From Candidatus Dependentiae bacterium (GTDB taxonomy: Bacteria; Babelota; Babeliae; Babelales; RVW-14): a stretch of 64,000 nt of DNA. The first letter of the stretch is position 1. Each line of letters starts with the position of its first letter. Below, piece after piece: positions 51,960-60,646 of this stretch. The notes beneath the pieces are model-generated. The model saw only the letters and a program-made list of their open reading frames with translations. It had not been told where the DNA came from and searched no databases. A program made the translations under genes and the position numbers. Location of the stretch: the NCBI GenBank assembly GCA_018266175.1, contig JAFEAY010000025.1, positions 62,001 through 126,000 of the forward strand, given 5' to 3'.

Positions 51960-53636
51960 ATGAAACTACTTCCCATTGGTTTAAGCGATTACAAAAGACT
52001 TATTGAAGATGATTATTATTACGTTGATAAAACATTGCTTATTCAAGAGCTTCGTATCAGAGGTGGAATAGTCACACTCATACCTCGCCCCCGCCGCTTT
52101 GGTAAAACTTTAAATTTATCGATGCTCAGATATTTTTATGAAAAGACCGAAAAATCAAATGCTCATCTTTTTGAAGATAAAAAGATCTGGAATATTCCTG
52201 AAATGGCAAAATTGCAGGGCAAATTTCCGGTTATTTTTGTCACGTTTAAAGACGTTAAAGAGAGTGATTGGGAAGTTACCAAGGGAAAACTTATTGATAT
52301 TATAGCCAGAGAATACGCACGACATGATTATCTTCTAGAAACTAATATACTCAAAGACTTTGAAAAAGAGCTCTTTAGAAATATTTGTGCACAAAAAGCA
52401 ACAAGCAAAGACTATCACAACAGCCTTCGGAACCTTTCGGATTTCTTAGAGCGCTATCATCAAGAAAAAGTTGTTGTCCTGATTGATGAATACGACTCAC
52501 CTGTCCACGCTGGATATCAGCATAACTACTACAACAATATTATTGAATTTATGCGCGGCTTGCTGTGCGGTGTGCTCAAAGACAACTCGAGCCTTGAGCG
52601 CAGCGTGATAACAGGCATCTTACGTACTGCAAAAGAAGGCATCTTCTCTGGCCTGAATAACCTTGAAGTTGCAACAATTTTGAATCAAAATTTCTCTGAT
52701 AAATTTGGATTCACGCAACAAGAAATTGACCGCATGCTTGCAGACTATCAGCTTGAACAAATTGCACCACAATTTAAAGACTGGTACAACGGCTACCTGA
52801 TTGGTGAGACCAAAATTTATAACCCTTGGTCTGCATTGAACTGCGTTAAATCAGGCGGCAGCCTTATCCCCTACTGGGTTAACACCAGCGATAACGGGTT
52901 AATTCGAACCATTATTGCCCAGGCATCACCACAAATCAAAGAAGCCTGTGCCCAACTTGTGCAGGGCAATGCTCTTCCTGATATCCAAATCGACGATAAA
53001 ATGGTACTTCCTGGAATGAGTAACGACGCCAATTCCATCTGGTCGCTTTTGCTTTTTAGCGGCTATGTTACCATCAGCCACGTTGTTATCAACGCTCGCG
53101 GCCACTACATCTGCTCGCTCGTGCTTCCAAACAAAGAATTACTCTCACTTTTTGATACGCTCATCAGTGATCTGTTTAGACAAAGCTTGGGCTACGACGA
53201 CGTCCGCTATCTTGAGCAAGCACTGGGTGAAGCTGATGGAAAACTTTTTGGCAAACTTCTGGCAAAATTTATGATTCAAAGCATGAGTTTTCATGATGTC
53301 GACACCAATGAACCTGAAAAAAGTTACCATCTTTTCGCGCTTGGATTACTTGTGGTTTTATCGAACAACTACGCGGTCCGCTCAAATCGCGAAAGTGGCT
53401 ATGGTCGATATGACATCATGCTCATACCACACGCCAAAACCTTGCCTGGAGTTATTATCGAATTTAAAAAGTTCGATAGTGATGAAGACGAAACCATGCA
53501 GGAATGTGCTGATCGAGCGCTTGAGCAGATACAGAAACGAGATTATGCCGCAGAGCTGCGCAGCCAAGGAGTTGAGAAAATAGCCTTCTTTGGCATCGCT
53601 TGCCATAAAAAAGATATTTTACTCAAGCAGGCATAA
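51960..53636 (+). CDS. AAA-ATPase-like protein with PD-(D/E)XK nuclease domain (DUF1703 type)
   Basis: 558 residues starting MKLLPIGLSDYKRLIEDDYY, typical of this family. The P-loop is RPRRFGKTLNLSM near 44-56 and Walker B is VVVLIDEYDSPVHAGY near 167-182. Sensor-like segments (VITGILRTAKEGIFSGLNNL) lie near 218. The C-terminal domain has YGRYDIMLIPHAK then GVIIEFKKFD, fitting D and E-x-K of a PD-(D/E)XK fold. This family is expanded in Bacteroidetes and host-associated bacteria, and its role is not known. It is flanked on both sides by an imperfect ~55-60 bp direct repeat (51802-51865 and 53696-53750). Confidence 0.88.
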   Translation: MKLLPIGLSDYKRLIEDDYYYVDKTLLIQELRIRGGIVTLIPRPRRFGKTLNLSMLRYFYEKTEKSNAHLFEDKKIWNIPEMAKLQGKFPVIFVTFKDVKESDWEVTKGKLIDIIAREYARHDYLLETNILKDFEKELFRNICAQKATSKDYHNSLRNLSDFLERYHQEKVVVLIDEYDSPVHAGYQHNYYNNIIEFMRGLLCGVLKDNSSLERSVITGILRTAKEGIFSGLNNLEVATILNQNFSDKFGFTQQEIDRMLADYQLEQIAPQFKDWYNGYLIGETKIYNPWSALNCVKSGGSLIPYWVNTSDNGLIRTIIAQASPQIKEACAQLVQGNALPDIQIDDKMVLPGMSNDANSIWSLLLFSGYVTISHVVINARGHYICSLVLPNKELLSLFDTLISDLFRQSLGYDDVRYLEQALGEADGKLFGKLLAKFMIQSMSFHDVDTNEPEKSYHLFALGLLVVLSNNYAVRSNRESGYGRYDIMLIPHAKTLPGVIIEFKKFDSDEDETMQECADRALEQIQKRDYAAELRSQGVEKIAFFGIACHKKDILLKQA

Positions 53637-53756
53637 GCCTATCTCTTCTGGAACTCATTGATCACAGGCTTCAATCGTACTCTAGGCCAACTCGATGTTG
53701 TCTATCCAGGCTTCTCTATGAGGGATAACAAATAGCCCGAGGGCTCAAAAATATGC

Positions 53757-53786
53757 GGGGCCGATAGTCACATAACCACCGGCCCC
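53757..53786 (-). terminator. GC-rich hairpin after the 568-residue protein gene
   Basis: A 7-bp stem GGGGCCG/CGGCCCC with a 16-base loop lies 15 bases beyond the stop at 53802. It is followed on the minus strand by CATATTTTTG. A weaker candidate than the other terminators. Confidence 0.5.
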
Positions 53787-53801
53787 ATTTAGAATCATAG
53801 C

Positions 53802-55508
53802 TTATGAGTCCCAAAAACCATCATCTTCTTCATCGTCATCCGAATCTTCAAAAGCACTCCGTTTTTCAATCACAGCTTTTTTGAGCTCATTACTAGCGCC
53901 AGCTCCTCCAGGTCCTCTTTTTTTAGCCTCTTCATCTTGAGCCTTATTATAAGCATCTTCAGCGTTTTTAATTTTTTGCTCTAACCCATGCACTCTTACG
54001 GGGGGGGTATTAGAATAATTCAAAAACCCCTCGAGCTTGGTTTTTGTATCTTCATCAAAGAGAATATCTTGTATTGGTTGAGCAAGCGCCGTGAGTTTAT
54101 CGCATTTCGCTTTAAATATCTTAAACTCGTCGTCAGTTTTTATTCCTTCTTCAAGAGTAGATCTCATGATAGTGATTAAAGCTTCTTTTTTTAGAGCTTC
54201 GTCTATTGATAAAGTATTGAACCAGTCTGGAATCTTAAAAACTCTATCTTCTTCAGTATCCCAATCGTCATCACTCTTTGAAGAAACTTCGCCCACAATT
54301 TTTTGAAGGATGTTTTTTGCTAAAAGCCTTTTATTTTCATCTGGCTTAAGCAAATTCTGATTAGTTAAAAAAAATTTTAAGAAATTTAAATGTTCTACTT
54401 CTTGTGCAAAAGCTTCATAAAGCTGCTCACATGGAATGCCGGCAATAGGAATTGCTTTAAATATCTTTTCATTTTCCTTAACACGAATTATTCGAGCTTG
54501 CTCGGTCTCTACTAATGGTTTTTTCTGTGCTAATCCTTCTTCAAGTTTCTTCAGTAGATCATTAAACCCACCTGTGTTATGGGGGAAGATTGCTTTACTT
54601 GCAGCAGCAGGCATAATGTTTATTCCCTGATATTTCATCTCACTCTTATTATGGTATTTACTTGCTGCACCGCTTAGACCATCCATCAATAAAATCTTTG
54701 CTCTTCTTTGATAAAATCCTTTAAGCCCATCTTTGCTGATAATATTTTTAATTGTGCTTATCTGTTGAGCATTGGTACCTGAAGAAATACTTTTAATAAG
54801 CTCTTGGGCTAATATTTTTTGATCAGCTTCGATAAGAAATTTTTCAGTTAAAGCTTTTGTCACAAGACTTACAAATAAATGCTTTTCGTAATCGTTATTA
54901 ATAGCTCCTAAGACTGTTTTAAGCTCCTCAATACCTAAGCCACTGCTATTGTTAATAATCTCATTTATAATTAATGCTCTTTTTCCTTTTAAAAAAGCCA
55001 AATTATAGCGCCGCTCTAACTCCGATAAGCGTGAGCTTTTTGCTCGTGCCGCACCAAATCTGTCACCAATCTTGTCATTTTTTAGATCATCTTCAATAAA
55101 GGATTCATAAAGATCTAAAAAGTGTTCTTTAACTTGTCGAAGCTCATCATTAAACTGATCTTCAGGAAAAAGCTTCGCAATTTGATCGAATACTGCATAG
55201 CCATTTTTTTTAAAAGCTGCCTTAATTTTATCGATAAATACTTTATCACTCAGGTGTGGTGAAATTTTTTTCATAAAGCTATCAAAGGCTTTCTCTTGAA
55301 CAAGCTGATTCATCGCCTCTTCTTTGCCAGCCTCTTCAAGCTTTATTTTCAAATCCTGCAAGGCACCTCTAAGCTCCTCAAGCTTGGCTTTAAGGCCTCC
55401 AAGTCGCCCCTGAAGGCTATGAAGTTGTGCTGGTAAGTCTGCCTGAAGCACTCCCTGCATAACAGTAAGCACAGTCAGCAAAAATAGTTTACGTATTCCT
55501 TTTAACAT
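53802..55508 (-). CDS. Secreted leucine-heptad protein with acidic Trp motifs and WH2-like segment
   Basis: 568 residues, ATG preceded by AAGGAG, signal peptide 1-22. The heptad segment at 28-57 is QLHSLQGRLGGLKAKLEEL and onward. A degenerate WH2-like motif, DLLKKLEEGLAQKK, is at 317-330; it keeps LL, Gly and KK but has Gln for the last Leu. Acidic, Trp-containing stretches are KSDDDWDTEEDR at 411-422 and the very C-terminus EDSDDDEEDDGFWDS at 554-568. The latter closely resembles the terminal acidic region of WASP proteins. The rest is helical and unrecognised. It is divergent from the 805-residue family member, 103 bases away. Confidence 0.75.
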   Translation of the reverse strand: MLKGIRKLFLLTVLTVMQGVLQADLPAQLHSLQGRLGGLKAKLEELRGALQDLKIKLEEAGKEEAMNQLVQEKAFDSFMKKISPHLSDKVFIDKIKAAFKKNGYAVFDQIAKLFPEDQFNDELRQVKEHFLDLYESFIEDDLKNDKIGDRFGAARAKSSRLSELERRYNLAFLKGKRALIINEIINNSSGLGIEELKTVLGAINNDYEKHLFVSLVTKALTEKFLIEADQKILAQELIKSISSGTNAQQISTIKNIISKDGLKGFYQRRAKILLMDGLSGAASKYHNKSEMKYQGINIMPAAASKAIFPHNTGGFNDLLKKLEEGLAQKKPLVETEQARIIRVKENEKIFKAIPIAGIPCEQLYEAFAQEVEHLNFLKFFLTNQNLLKPDENKRLLAKNILQKIVGEVSSKSDDDWDTEEDRVFKIPDWFNTLSIDEALKKEALITIMRSTLEEGIKTDDEFKIFKAKCDKLTALAQPIQDILFDEDTKTKLEGFLNYSNTPPVRVHGLEQKIKNAEDAYNKAQDEEAKKRGPGGAGASNELKKAVIEKRSAFEDSDDDEEDDGFWDS

Positions 55509-55611
55509 TCTTTCTCCTTGTTTATTTGAACCCTTGTCTTATGCATGAGTATTTTTTAATACTTATGCCACAAGCTTATCGACCTCTAGCTTTTAAATTC
55601 AAGGAATACTT

Positions 55612-58029
55612 ATGATTACAAAATTGTTATCGCTTGCACTGACGTGCATTATTGCGTCATCGCTTACCCCAATTCACCCTATGGCCGAGCCATTAAGCAA
55701 TCAACTGGTTACGTTGCAAGGTAAGCTTGGGGCGCTTAAAGGAAAGCTGGGGATGTTGAGGGGGAAGCTGGGGGAACTGAAGAATGAGCTTATTCATGGC
55801 GATGAAAAAAAATTTGAGTTGATTACAGAAAAGATTTTAGCTTTGAAAAAGTCTAGCGGTTTATTAGATGGAATAGCATTTAAAAGTCAACTTTCTTCCT
55901 TAACCAATGAACTCAAAGCCTTGTCTGATACAGACAAAGAAAAATTCACGATTTATCTGAGTTCACATCCAGAAAAACAGGCCCTTGATAATAAGTTTAA
56001 AGAGCTCGGTAAAGACGCAGATACAATCAATAATTCACTCGTAATCAAGCCTCTTCATGAATATTTAGAAAAAGACATAGAAGCTATTCTGAATATAAAA
56101 ATGGAAAGCAATGACGGAACAACATACGAAGAATCTAGTCAACCTACCGCACAATCAATCAAAAAATTGACAGAATCTAAATCCCCTTATGCAAAAAAAG
56201 CTGCTTATACTGCCATAGATGATCACCTCAAAAAATATAACAATAAGAATCTCAAGAATCTTTTAGAGGCCATTAAATCTATAAAATCTGATAATTTAGA
56301 TGAATTCATAGATATTATGGAGGCACTAAAGGACCAAATCAAAATCCCAAACCCATCTTGGTATACAGTTATTGTTGAAAAAAAGCTACCTGACTTGGTT
56401 CAGTCTGACCCAAAAAAAACTGACCTGATTCAGCCTGAACAAACAACACCTGTAAAAGGAGATCTGCTTAGCGAAATTCAAAAAGGGGTTACCCTCAAAA
56501 AAGTTGTACGCGAATCATCCGTCCCTTCTAGTAAAGATTGGCCCTTAGCCATAACCCCTACACAAAAAGCCTTTAATGACAAATTTAATACTGACTCAGA
56601 ATTTAGAAAAAATATTTTTGATAATTATCTTACAATTGAATCACTCTACTGCCCTTGTCTCAAGATTACACTTAATGATAAAAACCCTATTCTAACTTTA
56701 CTGAGTGCTGTAGAACAAGCATCATTACTCGAGACAATTCAGATATTAGAAAAACCAAAGAAAACCTCGGGCCTAAAAGAAGAAACTGCGCAAGCTCTTA
56801 ATGCAAAGTATTACAAACAGATTAAAGAAAGCGCTGGAGAAGATTTCCCAAATCTCACAAAAATTCTTAATCAACCTATAAATCCTAAATCTACAAAGGC
56901 TGAGAGCGATGACGAAGGCTGGAGTGATGACGAAGACGAAGCTCTTGTTATTGATGAAGAAGAAACGATTAAAGATAAGCTTATAGACGATAACAGTTTT
57001 CGCAGATTCGTTCGAGAACAATTGCTTGAACATGACATAGCCCTAGAAAAGCTCGCACAAGCAAAAATCCTTGTAACTGCCATGCAACAAAATGATTATG
57101 TTTACGAGCTTATTATTCCATCAATTCCGGATGCTTTATGGGATGAATTTATTACAGGAATGAATTCGGATCAATTTAACAAGTTTTATGACCATCTACT
57201 AAAATATCCAGGATGGAAAAGTAAATTTGACGCCAGGGCGACTGAGTGGATCAAGAAGAATAAACCAAAAAATCTAGATACTTTATCTCTTAAAAATGAA
57301 AATGACCTCAAAATCCTTCGACTTTACCCTGAAGAGCTCAAACCTCGTCTATCAGAACTTAATGAAGAAGAGCTCTCAGAACTTGCAGCTCATCCTTTTC
57401 TTAAAGACAATCCTGTAATTAAGCAAGAACAAGAATCTCGTAAAGCGGGTCAATCGTTTATGGCAGAAGCTCGCAAACTTATGCGTGCACTCAGTTTTGC
57501 GGTAAAAAACTCAACCGTAGATACAATCACAACTATTGTTACCAACAATCAAGACTTATTGAATCAATTGATAAAAGAGCCAACATTGGCTGATGAATTT
57601 ATAGACATGTATAATACTTTATCCGCCGATGAAAAAATAAAACCACTTGCACAACACTACAACCAATTATTTGATGACAAAGACAAGCGAGTACTACTCG
57701 CTCCATTTACACTCCCACCAACCGTTCACTTGTTTAAAGGACATACCCCTGAAGAGGCTTTTAAGCAAGCGTTACTCGATATCGAAAATGCCTCAGAAAC
57801 AGGATTTAAGTTAAGGCAAAAAATACAAAAAATACTTAATGGACAACAAAAATATATTAAATCAGAAGACCCTGAAGGAAAATTAGAATCTATTCTAAAA
57901 GAAGGAAGAGACGCGAAAGCTCTTCAAGATCTTAAGAACAAAATCAATACCGCAGTTACATTTGGCACAGTTGCTGACTATAAAAATCTAGAAGATGCTC
58001 TTTCTAAAGGTTCTGGTGCTGCAGCATAG
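55612..58029 (+). CDS. Secreted leucine-heptad protein with WH2 motif and acidic Trp region
   Basis: 805 residues, ATG preceded by AAGGA, signal peptide about 1-25. The longest heptad segment of the family is at 31-60 (QLVTLQGKLGALKGKLGMLR and onward). A clear WH2 motif, DLLSEIQKGVTLKKV, is at 284-298; it fits LLxxIxxGxxLKKV of WASP, WIP and WAVE. An acidic stretch with Trp437 (ESDDEGWSDDEDE) and a following acidic run lie at 431-451. The remainder is Lys/Asp/Leu-rich and helical. WH2 plus acidic Trp segments are the parts of Arp2/3-activating modules in eukaryotes, although here about 130 residues separate them. A host actin role is inferred. Confidence 0.8.
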   Translation: MITKLLSLALTCIIASSLTPIHPMAEPLSNQLVTLQGKLGALKGKLGMLRGKLGELKNELIHGDEKKFELITEKILALKKSSGLLDGIAFKSQLSSLTNELKALSDTDKEKFTIYLSSHPEKQALDNKFKELGKDADTINNSLVIKPLHEYLEKDIEAILNIKMESNDGTTYEESSQPTAQSIKKLTESKSPYAKKAAYTAIDDHLKKYNNKNLKNLLEAIKSIKSDNLDEFIDIMEALKDQIKIPNPSWYTVIVEKKLPDLVQSDPKKTDLIQPEQTTPVKGDLLSEIQKGVTLKKVVRESSVPSSKDWPLAITPTQKAFNDKFNTDSEFRKNIFDNYLTIESLYCPCLKITLNDKNPILTLLSAVEQASLLETIQILEKPKKTSGLKEETAQALNAKYYKQIKESAGEDFPNLTKILNQPINPKSTKAESDDEGWSDDEDEALVIDEEETIKDKLIDDNSFRRFVREQLLEHDIALEKLAQAKILVTAMQQNDYVYELIIPSIPDALWDEFITGMNSDQFNKFYDHLLKYPGWKSKFDARATEWIKKNKPKNLDTLSLKNENDLKILRLYPEELKPRLSELNEEELSELAAHPFLKDNPVIKQEQESRKAGQSFMAEARKLMRALSFAVKNSTVDTITTIVTNNQDLLNQLIKEPTLADEFIDMYNTLSADEKIKPLAQHYNQLFDDKDKRVLLAPFTLPPTVHLFKGHTPEEAFKQALLDIENASETGFKLRQKIQKILNGQQKYIKSEDPEGKLESILKEGRDAKALQDLKNKINTAVTFGTVADYKNLEDALSKGSGAAA

Positions 58030-58056
58030 TAGCAAAGATAGCTATCTAGAAAGCAA

Positions 58057-58096
58057 GAACCCAGTACAAAGTCTAGACCGTCTTTGTACTGGGTTC
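58057..58096. terminator. Strong bidirectional terminator
   Basis: A perfect 15-bp stem (58057-58071 with 58082-58096) with a ten-base loop lies between the converging WH2 protein and ankyrin genes. Confidence 0.85.
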
Positions 58097-58128
58097 AACA
58101 AAATAAACTTAGCTTCTTATCCCAAAAT

Positions 58129-58842
58129 TTATTGATCCGACGAAGCTGCTCCATAGCACCCCTGCGGTGTTCTTCCCCAAATATCCTGCGCTTCTTGGTC
58201 CGCTCCTGCTTGAATCAAAATCTCCATGCAAAGATTATTTTTTTTCATTGAAGCACAATGTAACGGAGTCAGCTTGTAAGCATCAACTTCGTTGACACGA
58301 GCTCCTGCATTAAGCAAAGCCTGGAGAGCATGGGTAAATCCACACGCTGCAGCAAAGTGCAATTGTGTTGCTTTATATTTTTCGCTGTAAAGAGCATTTG
58401 GGTTGTTATTTGGTAGGCACACAGCAAAGAAAAAATTCCATTCATCTCTGTGAGACATGGCATCTAGAACCGCTTTTTTTGCATCATCTTCAGAAAAAAA
58501 ATGTAAACACTTGACGAAGACGGACTGCATAATTGATTGAGTTTTTAATGCGGCAAGCAATTGAACTGATTGCAGATTGTATTGATCTGAAGCAAGTTCC
58601 AGTGCAAAGTTTTTGAGCTCCCAACAAACATTATTAAATCGATAGAGAGCATTCTGATCAATATCTTCCAAATCATTGTATGCGGTTGCAACTCTGTTAA
58701 AAATACTATTTTTAAGTTCATCTTCAAATGAATCTATCTGCTCATGTTCTGCTTGCTGCATTGCAAGCAGGTTAATCGGGACCTGAGCAATGAAAAGAAC
58801 CACAATCATTTTTAAAAATAATTTATTTATTCTAACCAGCAT
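58129..58842 (-). CDS. Secreted ankyrin-repeat protein (short)
   Basis: 237 residues from the ATG at 58842 (GGGG nine bases upstream). An in-frame GTG at 58857 is less likely. A signal peptide or anchor occupies about 1-25. The C-terminal half has two or three ankyrin repeats (KATQLHFAAACGFTHALQAL, YKLTPLHCASMKKNNLCMEI, then GADQEAQDIWGRTP). The N-terminal half is helical without a known domain. It starts two bases after the stop of the ATPase-nuclease gene on the same strand, so the two are translationally linked. Confidence 0.8.
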   Translation of the reverse strand: MLVRINKLFLKMIVVLFIAQVPINLLAMQQAEHEQIDSFEDELKNSIFNRVATAYNDLEDIDQNALYRFNNVCWELKNFALELASDQYNLQSVQLLAALKTQSIMQSVFVKCLHFFSEDDAKKAVLDAMSHRDEWNFFFAVCLPNNNPNALYSEKYKATQLHFAAACGFTHALQALLNAGARVNEVDAYKLTPLHCASMKKNNLCMEILIQAGADQEAQDIWGRTPQGCYGAASSDQ

Positions 58843-58844
58843 GG

Positions 58845-60395
58845 CTACATTCCCCACACGTGAACAGTCTTTGCATCAACTGATTCAACCTTATGATAAA
58901 TTTTTTCATCCCAAGATTTTTTTGATTTGTGGTCAAAAATAACCAGATGACCTTCAGTTGCGCCAGATGTTTTCATGTATTGAGCCGTTTGCATAAGCCC
59001 TTCTGGCAGCGTTTGTTTGTTATAAAAAACTTTAAGTTCAATGACAATCCGCTGCTTCCCCCACTCAACAAGCAAGTCACTGCGCCCACGGCCAAGCGCA
59101 TACTCTCGATGAATCTTACCACCACCATTGATAACACGCTGCAAAAAGGCCATCATGAGCAGGTGCGGGCCAGCCTCTTTATAATGAAAGCGCTCAAGCC
59201 ACATCTCTGAATTTTTCCTAAAAAAGTCTGTAAACGCTTGCATAAGTTTGATCATATCAAGTGATCCATCGTGATTTATATACCATAAAGATTCTTGCTC
59301 AATGCTCTGCTGAGTTGTAATGGTAAGAGCTCGAGGAATTATCTCTTGATAAATTGGGTTGGCAATTGCGTAATTTTTCTGACCTATCAACCCAAGATCA
59401 CGAACATACTGAACATCATCATCATTAAAAACTTGAAGCTGCGCAGTACTATTGATAATTTCATCCATAATATTTCGAACGCGAGGCTCTTGCAGTCGAT
59501 CGATAAGTGCATCGATATGTGTATCTCGTCGAGCAATGAGCGCCTCTTTTGCCCGATCAATAACTTCTTTGGTGATCGTTTGGGAGCGATCTTTTACATC
59601 TCGAAAGCAGGCTTGGTACGCAAGCGCGTTGACCAGCCACGGCTGACCCTGTGTCAGGTAAAATGCATACTCTATAGCCTCATCAGTGAATTGCTGTCCG
59701 GTCTCTTGGGTGTGTTGAAGATACAAAGTTTTGACATCATCACACGAAAAATTCGGAAGTACAATTGATTCTGCTTTGATGTTGAACGGGCTGTACAAAA
59801 CACCCAACTCTTCTTGTTGCTTAGTCCGAACCTTGTAGTCGCGCAGGTCTCGCACGCCAATTAAGCAGATCGTTTGAGGAAAGTGCGCAGGGCGGTTGGT
59901 GTATCCGGTACGAAATTGCTTGAGTAATGCAATGAGCGAATCTCCCATCAGTCCATCAAATTCATCAAGAAAAATAACCAGCGGCTTAGAACTTTGTTTT
60001 GACCAAAAACAGATGAAATCGTAAACACCTCCTTCATCAACTTCACTGTTGCTCAAGAGTTTTGCAGCATACTCTATTGCTTCTTTTTCGTCCGGTAAAA
60101 AAATCAAGATCTGTTCTTTGATCTGACCAAGAATAGCCTTAATCGCCAACTTCACATTGTTGACGGAATAATGCGCGGGCTCAGTTGAAAGATAGAGCGC
60201 ACTGTATTTACCCGCTTCATTCAAGTGTTTTACAAATTCAATAATCGAGGTTGTTTTGCCACTCTGGCGAGGTGCGTGAAGAATAAAATAATATTGTCTT
60301 TCAATAAACTCCGTGAGCTGCTCCCAATCCAAACGACGTGGTAAAAAGTAATGTCTTTCTGGATCAATGACGCCCACAGTATTAAAAAATTTCAT
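58845..60395 (-). CDS. AAA-like ATPase with PD-(D/E)XK nuclease domain (paralog)
   Basis: 516 residues from the ATG at 60395. The frame to 60404 adds three residues before the family-typical start MKFFNTVGVIDPERHYFLP. Walker A is HAPRQSGKTT, Walker B is LVIFLDEFDGL, and the nuclease motif is REYALGRGRSDLLVEW then IVIELK. It is a close paralog of 40789-42351: the blocks TQGQPWLVNALAYQACF and RRDTHIDALIDRLQEPRVR are almost identical between the two. It is followed two bases later by a secreted ankyrin gene. Confidence 0.88.
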   Translation of the reverse strand: MKFFNTVGVIDPERHYFLPRRLDWEQLTEFIERQYYFILHAPRQSGKTTSIIEFVKHLNEAGKYSALYLSTEPAHYSVNNVKLAIKAILGQIKEQILIFLPDEKEAIEYAAKLLSNSEVDEGGVYDFICFWSKQSSKPLVIFLDEFDGLMGDSLIALLKQFRTGYTNRPAHFPQTICLIGVRDLRDYKVRTKQQEELGVLYSPFNIKAESIVLPNFSCDDVKTLYLQHTQETGQQFTDEAIEYAFYLTQGQPWLVNALAYQACFRDVKDRSQTITKEVIDRAKEALIARRDTHIDALIDRLQEPRVRNIMDEIINSTAQLQVFNDDDVQYVRDLGLIGQKNYAIANPIYQEIIPRALTITTQQSIEQESLWYINHDGSLDMIKLMQAFTDFFRKNSEMWLERFHYKEAGPHLLMMAFLQRVINGGGKIHREYALGRGRSDLLVEWGKQRIVIELKVFYNKQTLPEGLMQTAQYMKTSGATEGHLVIFDHKSKKSWDEKIYHKVESVDAKTVHVWGM

Positions 60396-60646
60396 GGCAC
60401 ACACCTTTTAAAATCAATAGTTATACGATGGCACACTGCGCATTGCTCAAGCATACAATACCATATCAGTAACTGCAAAATAGGATTCAACTTGTATTTC
60501 ATATTAGTATTATCAATGAAATGCAGATAGAAAAACCAAACGAACAGCTATCAAAACAACGAAAAATTTGTGATATGCTACCCTTTTAGAGCTCAGCTCA
60601 CTTTTATATTACCTAGACCTTAAAACGTATAAATTGGACCCAAATT

